Positions 1-8,044 of a stretch of 22,207 nucleotides of DNA are shown piece after piece; within the stretch, counting starts at the first letter, position 1, and each line of letters begins with the position of its first letter. Below the pieces are notes generated by a model. That model saw only the letters and a program-made list of their open reading frames with translations. It did not search any database and had not been told where the DNA came from. Position numbers and translations under genes: made by a program. This DNA is from Nitrospira sp. UBA2082 (GTDB lineage: Bacteria; Nitrospirota; Nitrospiria; Nitrospirales; Nitrospiraceae): positions 180,378 to 202,584 of the forward strand of contig DCZO01000015.1 in the NCBI GenBank assembly GCA_002331335.1, given 5' to 3'.

Positions 1-2445
1 GTCCCCTATCACGCCGCGACCGGCTATATCGCCAAACTCCTCAAAGCCGGGCGAACCGTTGCCCTTTGCGAACAGGTCGAAGACCCCAAGCTTGCCAAGG
101 GGTTGGTGCGCCGCGAAGTGATCCGGTTGTACACGCCAGGCACGCTTGTCGAGACGGAATTCCTGTCTCCGGCAGAATCCAGCCACCTCGCGGCCCTGTC
201 TTTCCGTCCACCAACAGCGGGACCGGCCCTGATCGGACTGGCTGCGCTCGAAGTCTCGACGGGCGAGTTTTGGTCGATGGAGTTCAGCGGTTCACAGGCA
301 GAATCACTGGTCCTCGACGAGTTGGCCAGGCTCGATCCACGTGAGCTGTTGTATTCCGTCGGACTGCCCCCGCACACCACCGTATGGCTCGACCGGATCA
401 AAGGACCTCGGCTGTGCGAACGTCCGGCTGATTCGTTCGAGTACGAGAAGAATAGACAGGCTCTGGAAAGGCAGTTGCGCGTGCAGACTCTCGATGGGTT
501 CGGATGTCGTGGCCTCACCGTCGGTCTCGAGGCCGCCGGGGCGGTGCTCGCCTATTTCCGTGAAACCCAGCCGGCCGCACCACTTGATCATATCCGCCGT
601 ATCCGAGTTCGTCAGCGCGGCGAGACCATGCATCTAGACGGTGTCACGATCCGAAATCTTGAGATCTTGAAGCCGATGACATCCGCCGATGCTGGAACGG
701 AGTCGCAGTCCGCCACCCTCGCGTCCGTGCTGGATCGTACGGTCACGGCTATGGGCAGCCGGCTGTTGCGACAATGGCTGGTCAGGCCCTTGATTCACTG
801 CGCGCCGATCCGATCGCGGCTGGACGCGGTCGGAGAGCTGAAAGACCGGTTGCAGACTCGAGTTGGGTTGCGCACGGCGTTGCGAAACGTGCAAGACATG
901 GCGCGGCTGGGCAGCCGTATCGTCTTGGGGTATGCCGGACCGCGCGAATTGCTCGCATTGAAACAGTCCCTTGCCGCGTTGCCTGAGATCGGGACCCATC
1001 TCCAGGTGCTTGACAATGCTCTGTGCGCCGAGATCCGTTCGTCGTGGGATGACGGCCGCGATCTGTTCGAGACCATCGAGCAGTCCATTCATCCCGACGC
1101 GCCTCTTGCCGTGCGTGACGGCAACCTGATCAAGGAGGGATACCATGCCGGCATCGATGAGCTGCGCAAAGCCTCCAAGGAAGGGAAACTCTGGATCACA
1201 GGGATCGAAACCAAAGAACGTGAACGCACCGGGATCGAGTCACTCAAAGTCCGTTACAACCAGGTGTTCGGGTATTACATCGAAGTGACGAAAGCCAATC
1301 TGGCGCGCGTCCCGTCCGACTACATCCGCAAACAAACGCTCGTCAATGCCGAGCGTTTTATGACCGCCGAGTTGAAAGAACTCGAAGAGCGTGTCACCGG
1401 AGCCGAAGCCAAGCTGCTGGCACTCGAGCAGGAGGTCTTCGCCGAAATCAGGAATCGTCTCGCCCGAGAAGTCCATCGCCTGGACGCCATCGCGCAGGCT
1501 CTCGCCGTGATTGACGTCGCCGCCGGCCTCGCGGAAACCGCCGCGCTCAATCAATACACCAGACCGGTCGTGGATGAAAGCGGTACACTCTGCATTCTTG
1601 ATGGCCGACATCCGGTGGTCGAACGGCTCCGCGATACCGCATTCGTGCCGAACGATACCCAGCTGGACATCGAACTCCAGCGTCTGGTGATCTTGACCGG
1701 TCCCAACATGGCGGGCAAAAGCACCTACCTGCGGCAGGTCGCGCTGATCGTGCTGATGGCGCAAATCGGGAGTTTTGTCCCCGCATCCGAGGCGAGGATC
1801 GGGCTGGTCGACCGCATCTTCACCCGCGTGGGAGCCTCCGACAATCTGGCCGGCGGCCTCAGCACCTTCATGGTGGAGATGGTGGAAACGGCGAACATTT
1901 TGAACAGCGCCACCTCGCGTAGCCTGATTCTGCTGGATGAAATCGGGCGTGGCACCAGCACCTACGACGGGCTTAGTATTGCGTGGGCTGTAGCGGAGCA
2001 TATTCATGATCGTACGCGGATCGGCGCCCGCACGCTATTCGCCACACACTATCATGAGATGGCGCAGTTGGAGCGACAACGCGACGGCATCAAGAACTAT
2101 CGGGTCTCAGTCCACGAACGGGACGGGGAAATCGTGTTTCTCAGAAAAATCGTGGCAGGCGGAGCAGATCGCAGTTACGGCATTCACGTCGCGAAATTGG
2201 CGGGGATTCCTGACGGGGTCATTGAACGGGCGACCGCAGTGCTGGCCCAGTTGGAACAACCGGAGTCCGCACTCAGAGCGCCCCTTCTCGATCAGTCGAA
2301 AGAATCGACCCCATCCCCTGCCCTTCCCCAGCCTCACCCATTGATCGAAGAGGTGAAACAGATCGATTTGTTTTCATTGACACCCCTCGATGCCCTCAAC
2401 CGTCTGGCCGAATTGCAGCGCAAGGTTCGATCCGACGAGAATTAG
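1..2445 (+). CDS. mutS: DNA mismatch repair protein MutS, N-terminus cut by window edge
   Basis: MutS recognises mismatches and loops in DNA and recruits MutL to start strand-directed repair. The reading frame is open from base 1, and the first residues (VPYHAATGYIAKLL, then CEQVEDPKLAKG) match the mismatch-recognition domain. Judging from E. coli MutS, roughly the first 75 residues, including the Phe-x-Glu mismatch-reading motif, lie outside the window. The connector, core, clamp and ATPase domains follow. Walker A GPNMAGKST lies near residue 567 of the visible part, and the Walker B/signature stretch LILLDEIGRGTSTYDG about 75 residues later. The C-terminal KQIDLF fits the QxxLF type of sliding-clamp binding peptide. 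The gene ends in TAG, converges on the minus-strand gene at 2563 and is followed by a strong hairpin. Identity is very secure; only the start is missing. Confidence 0.98.
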   Translation, partial: VPYHAATGYIAKLLKAGRTVALCEQVEDPKLAKGLVRREVIRLYTPGTLVETEFLSPAESSHLAALSFRPPTAGPALIGLAALEVSTGEFWSMEFSGSQAESLVLDELARLDPRELLYSVGLPPHTTVWLDRIKGPRLCERPADSFEYEKNRQALERQLRVQTLDGFGCRGLTVGLEAAGAVLAYFRETQPAAPLDHIRRIRVRQRGETMHLDGVTIRNLEILKPMTSADAGTESQSATLASVLDRTVTAMGSRLLRQWLVRPLIHCAPIRSRLDAVGELKDRLQTRVGLRTALRNVQDMARLGSRIVLGYAGPRELLALKQSLAALPEIGTHLQVLDNALCAEIRSSWDDGRDLFETIEQSIHPDAPLAVRDGNLIKEGYHAGIDELRKASKEGKLWITGIETKERERTGIESLKVRYNQVFGYYIEVTKANLARVPSDYIRKQTLVNAERFMTAELKELEERVTGAEAKLLALEQEVFAEIRNRLAREVHRLDAIAQALAVIDVAAGLAETAALNQYTRPVVDESGTLCILDGRHPVVERLRDTAFVPNDTQLDIELQRLVILTGPNMAGKSTYLRQVALIVLMAQIGSFVPASEARIGLVDRIFTRVGASDNLAGGLSTFMVEMVETANILNSATSRSLILLDEIGRGTSTYDGLSIAWAVAEHIHDRTRIGARTLFATHYHEMAQLERQRDGIKNYRVSVHERDGEIVFLRKIVAGGADRSYGIHVAKLAGIPDGVIERATAVLAQLEQPESALRAPLLDQSKESTPSPALPQPHPLIEEVKQIDLFSLTPLDALNRLAELQRKVRSDEN

Positions 2446-2504
2446 CTCCCAGTGCGGAACGGGACATTCTCCGTCTCGACGATAGACGGTCGAGAATAAA
2501 CACA

Positions 2505-2543
2505 AAGGCGGTCAGCACGAAGCTTCGTGCTGACCGCCTTCTT
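2505..2543. terminator. Bidirectional intrinsic terminator between convergent genes
   Basis: A 36-base perfect inverted repeat (2505-2540, centred on AAGCTT) lies 60 bases after the mutS stop and 22 bases before the stop of the opposing gene. The stem is AAGGCGGTCAGCACG paired with its complement. Short pyrimidine/T-rich stretches flank it on both sides: CTTCTTAT on the plus strand and TTTGTGTTTATT on the minus strand. A second, smaller hairpin (CTCGAC/GTCGAG, 2475-2494) lies just upstream. The position between convergent genes fits termination in both directions. Confidence 0.85.
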
Positions 2544-2562
2544 ATACGGGGCATAGCCCGGC

Positions 2563-3234
2563 CTAGTGAGCCTGCGCTTTATTATACTGGGCGGTCCAGG
2601 GAATCAGGCCACCCACGGTCTTTCCGCCCGGAAGCATGACATCGTATTGCATGCCGATATCATGCCCATCTGGCGCGACCGGTGAAGAGTTGAGTCCCTG
2701 CTTGGCTTTCTCGCAAGCGGAATCAAATTCGTGTTTCCCGGCGCATTCCTTCAGTCGAAGCCCGGAAATGCTGAGCGGCTTGCCCATAGAACCGGAGACT
2801 TCTGGAAGTTTCTTAACCGAAGAAATCACCCGATGGTTCTGCTCTGTTTCCACGGCGACAAATTCGATCAGATCCGTGGTGCTGCCCGGAGGTACGTCTT
2901 TAGCCGCAGCCGGTCCGGCATGGGGGCGGCCCATCTTCTTCAATTCTTCCCAGGCGCCTTTCTCGGCGTAGAACTTCAGATTCTTGCCGGGATGCACTTT
3001 CTGCCAATACAAACCACTCTCGGCGTTCCCACCGAATACAGACACGTTAATCCAGACTGCTTCATCGTAGGGGTCCAGTACGATCACACGCCCTTGAATG
3101 GTAGTGGGCTTGCTCATGTCCCCCCATTCAAACCGCTCTTGAAACGATTCAATGGCCAACGCAGTGGAAGCCACACCGGCAACCAGCGCCAGGGCTGCGA
3201 GGGCGATCCCACCTTGTTTCTGCAGCGTCATCAT
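2563..3234 (-). CDS. Exported protein of unknown function, downstream member of a paralogous pair
   Basis: I do not recognise a named family. The 223-residue product begins with a Sec signal peptide (TLQKQGG, then a hydrophobic Ala/Leu/Val run, cleavage likely after STALA near residue 27), so the mature protein should be periplasmic or extracellular. The start is set by AAGGAGGA five bases before tandem ATGs at 3234 and 3231; a longer TTG frame would begin inside this ribosome-binding site. The mature part holds PTTIQGRV near residue 45 and EFVAVE, HRVISSV near residue 125. These blocks correspond to TKTLQGRV and ELVAMEV, RTITGF in the upstream gene product, which suggests common ancestry. 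An extra C-terminal part of about 60-70 residues has a Cys pair (KECAGK, SACEKA) that could form a disulfide. It lies 43 bases after the upstream gene and is probably cotranscribed with it. Confidence 0.85.
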   Translation of the reverse strand: MMTLQKQGGIALAALALVAGVASTALAIESFQERFEWGDMSKPTTIQGRVIVLDPYDEAVWINVSVFGGNAESGLYWQKVHPGKNLKFYAEKGAWEELKKMGRPHAGPAAAKDVPPGSTTDLIEFVAVETEQNHRVISSVKKLPEVSGSMGKPLSISGLRLKECAGKHEFDSACEKAKQGLNSSPVAPDGHDIGMQYDVMLPGGKTVGGLIPWTAQYNKAQAH

Positions 3235-3277
3235 CACGTCCTCCTTCAACAACGTTCGAGGGTGAAAATTGATGGGG

Positions 3278-3790
3278 CTATTCCTTGATCACCTTGAAAC
3301 CGGTGATGGTTCGGCCATCCAGGGTCACTTCCATGGCGACGAGTTCCTGGGAGGCCTTGATGATTTGATCCATCAACGCCTTATCCTTCACCGCAAGACG
3401 GACAGTGGTCGCGGCATGGTACCAGCCGGAATAAGCACCGTTCTTCTCGGTTCCGCCGGTGAATCCCCACGCGCAGCACGTGAGCAAAGGATCGGGCGGC
3501 TTGACATCGAGCATCGTGGACGAGCGTCCGCCAGAGGTTCCGGACGCTGGTTCCCCGGAATTCCAGAATTGAATGCCAAACAACAGCTCATGGTCGGGAT
3601 TATCGGCCCACTGCGACCAGACGCGGCCTTGCAGCGTCTTTGTCGCTTCAGCCTTGAGTGGCTTCCCACCGACGATCGCATCAGCAAGACCCATGAGTTC
3701 CCCGCCACCGGCCGCCAAGGCGGACTCAACCACCGGTAAGCCGACGACTGAAACCAGGGCAACGGCGGCTAGAATGACTTTCCCCTTCAT
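3278..3790 (-). CDS. Exported protein of unknown function, upstream member of a paralogous pair
   Basis: This 170-residue product has a clear signal peptide (MKGK, a hydrophobic core, probable cleavage after ESALA near residue 26), so it should act outside the cytoplasm. The start ATG at 3790 follows AAGGAGGG by seven bases. I know of no function. The mature protein starts with a Gly-rich segment, then TKTLQGRV, an aromatic stretch (HELLFGIQFWNSG), an adjacent Cys pair (LLTCCAWGF) and a Tyr/Trp-rich block (GAYSGWYHA). It ends with ELVAMEVTLDGRTITGFKV. The QGRV block and the C-terminal block recur in the next gene product, which suggests a shared beta-rich fold. It is the first gene of a two-gene unit behind a long leader with a candidate promoter. 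It could be a surface or cofactor-binding protein, but nothing in the sequence decides this. Confidence 0.85.
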   Translation of the reverse strand: MKGKVILAAVALVSVVGLPVVESALAAGGGELMGLADAIVGGKPLKAEATKTLQGRVWSQWADNPDHELLFGIQFWNSGEPASGTSGGRSSTMLDVKPPDPLLTCCAWGFTGGTEKNGAYSGWYHAATTVRLAVKDKALMDQIIKASQELVAMEVTLDGRTITGFKVIKE

Positions 3791-4165
3791 ATCTCGTCCC
3801 TCCTTACAAATGTCAGTGAGAGAACAGCGACATCCCAGGAGCTGGACTGAACCCACTCGGGGATGTTGTATATCACAAGAGTCAATGGACCAATCACATC
3901 GTGCTCAATATTTATTGCATCGTAATCGTCAGCGCGAATTCCTTTACTTCTGCCTTCCGCTTGGCTTCCAGTACCAATCAATCGCGTCGATAGAGAGAAA
4001 ACGGTACTGAAACGGCTCTTTTATGTCAAGAAAATGTTTGGCACCCGTTCGTAACGGCCCCACTATACTGCCAGATGATTATATAAATCAACCTGTTGTG
4101 CCATGAACAGCCATCCGATTCGTCTCTCAGGCCTTACGTGATGATCTGACCGCAGGAAGAGAGGG
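3791..4165 (-). other. Long intergenic leader upstream of the secreted-protein pair
   Basis: About 375 bases separate the M16 peptidase stop from the first secreted-protein gene. I see no credible gene here; the 64-codon minus-strand frame at 3787-3981 lacks a ribosome-binding site and overlaps that of the next gene. The stretch is more AT-rich than its neighbours. It contains a candidate promoter (4062-4091) and would give an untranslated leader of about 265 nt. A small CCGTT/AACGG hairpin lies just after the predicted start of transcription. A TTGACA hexamer occurs on the minus strand around 4024-4029, but its matching -10 (TACCGT) is poor. No known riboswitch was recognised. Confidence 0.5.
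4062..4091 (-). promoter_or_regulatory. Candidate sigma70 promoter for the secreted-protein pair
   Basis: On the minus strand TTGATT (4086-4091) and TATAGT (4062-4067) are separated by 18 bases, a fair match to -35/-10 consensus. Transcription would start near 4056. A TGATT-N5-AATCA inverted repeat overlaps the -35 and could be an operator; it resembles but does not match the FNR site (TTGAT-N4-ATCAA), so I assign no regulator. Confidence 0.5.
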
Positions 4166-5428
4166 CTATTGCATTCCCTTTACAACCGCCATCTGACGAG
4201 ACGAGAGCGGGCCCAACCCGGTGATCGCCATCGTTCCCGGCGCAAACAATTCCTGCGCTACCCGGGCGACTTGTTGCTCCGTGATGGCATCGATGTCCAC
4301 GAGCATCTCTTCCAGGGTTGTATGAGCTCCGGTAATCAGCTCGTCCTTCGCCAACTTGTTCATGCGGCTGTGGGAACTTTCTAAACTCAACATCAGACTG
4401 CCCTTCATCTGTTCCTTGGTTCGTGTGAGTTCCTCCCGCTTGATGCCACGCCCCGCCATCCGCCTGATCTCACGCCGAATCAGATCCAGCACACGCTCCA
4501 CTTCCCGCGCGCGGGTGCCCGCATAAATCGTGACCGTGCCGCCGTCGGAATAGCCGGACAAAAACGAATAGATCGAGTAGGCCAAGCCCCGCTTTTCACG
4601 CACTTCCTGAAAGAGGCGGGAGCTGACGCTCCCTCCCAGCACACTGTTCAGCACATAGGCCGCATACCGATCTTTGTGGCCAGCGGGAATGCCTTTGAGC
4701 CCCACACAGAGATGGACCTGCTCCAACGATTTCTGCTTCAGCCTGACGCCGCCGCACACGGCCGGCGGCCATCGCGTGCGAGACCCGTCGGTTGAGGATG
4801 ATCGACGGGCGCCGAACGTTCGTGCCATTGTCCGTTCGAGCCGGCGTTGATCAAAGTTGCCCGCGACGGCGAGGACCATTTCCTGCGGGCGGTAGTGCGT
4901 CTCGATATAGTCCAGGAGATCCTGCCGCCGCAGCCGCGCGATCGTCTCGGTCTGGCCCAAAATCGGCCGGCTCAGAGGATGCCGCCCCATGACCAGTCCC
5001 GTATGAAGTTCCTGAACCAAGTCCTCGGGGTCGTCCTGCACCATGCGGATTTCTTCGAGCACCACCTGCTTTTCTTTTGTGATTTCTTTCGGCCCAAAAC
5101 GGGAGTGATGGAAGAGATCCGAGAGCAGATCCAGCGCTTTCGGCAAATGCTGGTCGAGCACCTTGACGTAGAATGTGGTCGTTTCGCGCGTGGTGAAGGC
5201 GTTCATCTCGCCCCCGAGCGCGTCAATCTCGCGGGAGATGTCCGTGGCCGACCGGGTGGCCGTCCCCTTGAAGAACATATGTTCGATGAAATGGGAGTAT
5301 CCCGCTTGCGCAGGACTTTCGTCCCGGGAGCCGGCATTAACCCACATGCCGACTGTGACGGACTTGAGCGTCGGAATCTGCTCGGTGACCAAGCGGACGC
5401 CGTTGTCGAGAATAATTTTGCGGTACAA
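4166..5428 (-). CDS. M16 family zinc metallopeptidase (insulinase/processing-peptidase type)
   Basis: This is a zinc protease of the pitrilysin/mitochondrial processing peptidase superfamily, 420 residues long, typical of single-chain bacterial members with two M16 half-domains. The inverted zinc motif HFIEH is at residues 46-50. The third ligand Glu lies exactly 76 residues later (E126, in VVLEEIRM), as the HxxEH-x76-E rule requires. The C-terminal half has the RLFQEVREKRGLAYSIYS segment common in the family. No signal peptide is visible, so it is probably cytoplasmic. The start is TTG at 5428, five bases after the pnp stop, with GGAGGGG as ribosome-binding site inside the end of pnp. The context indicates cotranscription with pnp, an arrangement also seen in Firmicutes (YmxG-like). 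The physiological substrate is unknown. Confidence 0.95.
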   Translation of the reverse strand: MYRKIILDNGVRLVTEQIPTLKSVTVGMWVNAGSRDESPAQAGYSHFIEHMFFKGTATRSATDISREIDALGGEMNAFTTRETTTFYVKVLDQHLPKALDLLSDLFHHSRFGPKEITKEKQVVLEEIRMVQDDPEDLVQELHTGLVMGRHPLSRPILGQTETIARLRRQDLLDYIETHYRPQEMVLAVAGNFDQRRLERTMARTFGARRSSSTDGSRTRWPPAVCGGVRLKQKSLEQVHLCVGLKGIPAGHKDRYAAYVLNSVLGGSVSSRLFQEVREKRGLAYSIYSFLSGYSDGGTVTIYAGTRAREVERVLDLIRREIRRMAGRGIKREELTRTKEQMKGSLMLSLESSHSRMNKLAKDELITGAHTTLEEMLVDIDAITEQQVARVAQELFAPGTMAITGLGPLSSRQMAVVKGMQ

Positions 5429-5433
5429 GGGGA

Positions 5434-7551
5434 TTACCCCTCCGCGTGATCCTTCGCCCCACCGGCGGCCGGCGCCGGCAAGACGTCCTTCCGGCTGAGC
5501 CTGATCTTGCCCTGCCTGTCAATCTCCAGCACCTTCACGAGAATCTGATCACCTTCGGCCACTTCGTCGGACACGGCTTTGACCCGATGATGCGCCAGTT
5601 GGGAGATGTGAACCAATCCATCGGTGCCCGGCAAGACTTCGACGAACGCACCAAAATCCATGATCTTCCTGACCGTGCCCATATAGACCTTGCCGACCTC
5701 GACTTCTTCGGTCAGCCGGCTGATGATGTCTTTGGCCTTCTGCAGCGACACGCCATCGGACGAGGCGATGGTGACAATCCCCGTATCCTCGACATTGATC
5801 TTGACGCCACAATCGGCCTGGATGCCGCGGATGGTTTTCCCGCCCTGGCCGATGATGTCGCGGATTTTGTCCTGTTTGACCTTCATCGTATAGATCCGAG
5901 GCGCGAACGGCGACAGGTCGGTCCGCGCGCCCGTGAGGGCCTTGGCCATATGACCCAAAATGTGGAGACGGCCCAAGCGAGCCTGTTCCAATGCCTGTTG
6001 CATGAGGGCCGTGGTAATGCCGCCGATCTTGATGTCCATCTGCAACGCGGTGACCCCGTTCTTGGTCCCGCACACCTTGAAATCCATATCGCCCAAATGG
6101 TCTTCGAGTCCGAGAATGTCGGACAGGATCATCACCCGCTCATCTTCCTTGATGAGTCCCATGGCAATGCCGGCGACCGGCTCCTTGATCGGCACACCCG
6201 CATCCATCATGGCCAGTGTGCCCCCGCAGACCGTCGCCATGGATGACGACCCATTCGACTCCAGAATTTCCGACACAAGACGGAGCGTATAGGGAAAGGT
6301 GTCTTTCCCAGGAATGACCGGCTTCAAGGCTCGTTCCGCCAGCGCCCCATGGCCCACTTCTCGTCGGCCTGGCGACCGGAGCGGCCTCGCCTCACCCACG
6401 CTGAACGGCGGAAAATTATAATGGAGCATGAAGGTTCTGGTATATTCTCCCTCCAGCGCGTCGATGCGCTGTTCGTCGTCAGTGGTACCCAGCGTCACGA
6501 CGGCGAGACTCTGCGTTTCCCCGCGCGTGAACAGTGCGGAGCCATGGGTGCGCGGCAACACTCCCACTTCGCAGGTAATCGGCCGAATGTCAGCCGGTCC
6601 GCGCCCATCCGCGCGCGACCCCTTTTCCAGAATCATGTTCCGGACTTCCGTGTATTCCAGACCATGGAAGACGATCTTGATATGCCGCTCGCTCGTGGGC
6701 TGATCCGGATTCTTGAACTTCGTTACCGCCTCCGACAAGACCTGGTCCAGCCGTTCCTGGCGCGCCGTCTTGTTGGGAATCATGATTGCATCGCGGATCG
6801 GCTGGGCGACCATGGCTTTCACCTGCGCCGCCAGAGCGGAATCGATCGGTTCAGCCTTGACCTCTCGTTTTTTATTCCCGACTTTCTTCGCCAGTTCATC
6901 GATCTTGGCCACGATCTTTTTGATCTCAGCATGCGCCAGTTCGAGCGCCTGAAGCATCGTGGCCTCCGACAACTCGTTGGCGCCCGCCTCGACCATCATG
7001 ACGGCATCCGCGGTGCCCGCGACGACCAGATGCAATTCACTCTTGTCCATGGTCTCAAGATCGGGGTTGACGACGAACTGTCCGTTCACTCGACCGATCT
7101 TGACGCCGGCCACCGGCCCTTGGAAGGGAATGTTCGAGATCGCCAACGCAGCCGACGCCGCGGTGATGCCGATCACATCGGACGAGCCGGTCTTGTCGAC
7201 GGAGAGTACCGACGCAATCACCTGTGTTTCAAAGTAGTAGTTTTCCGGAAACAGAGGCCGTAACGGGCGATCGATCAGCCGGCTGGTGAGCACTTCCTTC
7301 TCGGACGGCCGGCCTTCCCGCTTGAAGTACCCGCCTGGGATCTTGCCGGCGGCGTAGGTTTTTTCCTGGTAGTCCACCGTCAGCGGAAGAAAATCGGTCC
7401 CCGGCTTTGCCGTCTGCGCGGACACGGCGGTCGCTAAGACGACCGTTTCGCCGTACGAGGCCCAAATTGCCCCGTCCGCTTGTTTGGCGATGCGACCGGT
7501 TTCCAGCCGGAGCGTTCGCCCCGCGATATCAAGCTCAACAGTATGTACCAT
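5434..7551 (-). CDS. pnp: Polyribonucleotide nucleotidyltransferase (PNPase)
   Basis: PNPase degrades RNA 3' to 5' by phosphorolysis and can add heteropolymeric tails; it forms a trimer and often joins a degradosome. The 705-residue product has the full layout: first RNase PH-like domain, helical linker (about 210-300), second RNase PH-like domain with catalytic aspartates at D484 and D490 in EDHLGDMDFKV, KH domain with GxxG (IIGQGGK near 566-571), and S1 domain (about 620-690, KVYMGTVRKIMDFGAFVEV). The length matches the family. The ATG at 7551 follows AAGGAGA by six bases. It lies downstream of rpsO, the widely conserved order. The 202-base spacer contains a long stem that may mediate post-transcriptional control. 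The C-terminal tail is short. Confidence 0.98.
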   Translation of the reverse strand: MVHTVELDIAGRTLRLETGRIAKQADGAIWASYGETVVLATAVSAQTAKPGTDFLPLTVDYQEKTYAAGKIPGGYFKREGRPSEKEVLTSRLIDRPLRPLFPENYYFETQVIASVLSVDKTGSSDVIGITAASAALAISNIPFQGPVAGVKIGRVNGQFVVNPDLETMDKSELHLVVAGTADAVMMVEAGANELSEATMLQALELAHAEIKKIVAKIDELAKKVGNKKREVKAEPIDSALAAQVKAMVAQPIRDAIMIPNKTARQERLDQVLSEAVTKFKNPDQPTSERHIKIVFHGLEYTEVRNMILEKGSRADGRGPADIRPITCEVGVLPRTHGSALFTRGETQSLAVVTLGTTDDEQRIDALEGEYTRTFMLHYNFPPFSVGEARPLRSPGRREVGHGALAERALKPVIPGKDTFPYTLRLVSEILESNGSSSMATVCGGTLAMMDAGVPIKEPVAGIAMGLIKEDERVMILSDILGLEDHLGDMDFKVCGTKNGVTALQMDIKIGGITTALMQQALEQARLGRLHILGHMAKALTGARTDLSPFAPRIYTMKVKQDKIRDIIGQGGKTIRGIQADCGVKINVEDTGIVTIASSDGVSLQKAKDIISRLTEEVEVGKVYMGTVRKIMDFGAFVEVLPGTDGLVHISQLAHHRVKAVSDEVAEGDQILVKVLEIDRQGKIRLSRKDVLPAPAAGGAKDHAEG

Positions 7552-7595
7552 CTATGGTCTCCTTCTCGTGAGTCCCACAGATGCCCACAGAGATA

Positions 7596-7681
7596 GGCTC
7601 ATCAAGAAGTGCTGAGTCCTGAGTGCTGACTCGTCCGAAAACCATCCATACCTCAGTCCTCACAACTGTTCTTGATGAGCC
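7596..7681 (-). promoter_or_regulatory. Long imperfect stem-loop in the rpsO-pnp spacer (candidate pnp leader structure)
   Basis: A 13-base inverted repeat, GGCTCATCAAGAA at 7596-7608 and its exact complement at 7669-7681, bounds an 86-base segment. The inner flanks also pair: 11 of about 15 further positions match after a two-base bulge, with two 2x2 internal loops. The transcript from rpsO into pnp would carry a stem of more than 20 base pairs with a loop of roughly 25-30 nt. In E. coli a comparable hairpin in the pnp leader is cut by RNase III and lets PNPase repress itself. A similar role here is inference from position and shape only. Confidence 0.5.
7609..7629. repeat. Heptamer tandem repeat (three units)
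   Basis: Three consecutive seven-base units, GTGCTGA, GTCCTGA and GTGCTGA, lie inside the rpsO-pnp stem. The opposite arm of the stem carries degenerate related heptamers (GTGAGGA, CTGAGGT on the minus strand). This looks like a short intergenic repeat element rather than coding sequence; whether it recurs elsewhere in the genome cannot be seen here. Confidence 0.55.
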
Positions 7682-7753
7682 CATGTCCGTGTTCACCTGT
7701 GTGACGGGTGATTCCCGCGCCGCACACGGGCACATGCGCCGCGTGCGTTCGGC

Positions 7754-8023
7754 TTACTTGCGAATACCGAGGCGATCGATCACCGCCCGATACCGCGCAT
7801 CGTCGATACCACGGAGATAATCCAGCAACCGCCGCCTGCGTCCCACCAATTGCAGCAATCCGCGCCGCGAATGATGGTCCTTCTTGTGCGTCTTGAAGTG
7901 TTCGGTCAGATACGTGATGCGGGTGGTCAATACCGCAATCTGAACCTCCGGCGACCCTGAGTCCGTCTCATGACGCCGATGCTGCGTGATCAATGCGGTC
8001 TTCGCTTCTTTGAGTAACGCCAT
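7754..8023 (-). CDS. rpsO: 30S ribosomal protein S15
   Basis: S15 binds the central domain of 16S rRNA early in small-subunit assembly and contributes to a bridge with the 50S subunit. The product is 89 residues, the usual length. It shows the family pattern of three C-terminal helices: DSGSPEVQIAVLTTRI, then HFKTHKKDHHSRRGLLQLVGRRRRLLDYL, and a basic end. The rRNA-contacting segment HHSRRGLL is intact. The ATG at 8023 follows GAGGAG by seven bases. It sits 21 bases after truB and upstream of pnp, the standard order. In some bacteria S15 represses its own translation; the short 21-base spacer leaves little room for a separate leader unless the end of truB takes part. Confidence 0.98.
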   Translation of the reverse strand: MALLKEAKTALITQHRRHETDSGSPEVQIAVLTTRITYLTEHFKTHKKDHHSRRGLLQLVGRRRRLLDYLRGIDDARYRAVIDRLGIRK

Positions 8024-8044
8024 GGGTCTGCTCCTCTTCCTGGT

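Noticed and set aside
24..518. Minus-strand open frame of 164 codons opposite mutS
   Set aside because: It lies wholly against the well-conserved MutS coding sequence and its translation is low-complexity Ser/Arg/Pro-rich without family motifs.
1240..2007. Minus-strand frame of 255 codons opposite mutS
   Set aside because: It covers the MutS clamp and ATPase domains in antisense and has no family features.
3787..3981. Small minus-strand frame of 64 codons in the leader
   Set aside because: It overlaps the ribosome-binding site of the next gene, has no site of its own and no recognisable sequence.
4029..4056. Possible sigma54 promoter (TTGGCAC) near 4038
   Set aside because: The second element does not match TTGC at the required spacing and it faces no plus-strand gene.
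5446..6246. Plus-strand frame of 266 codons opposite pnp
   Set aside because: It is an antisense shadow of the PNPase KH/S1 and core region; no ribosome-binding site and no recognisable domain.
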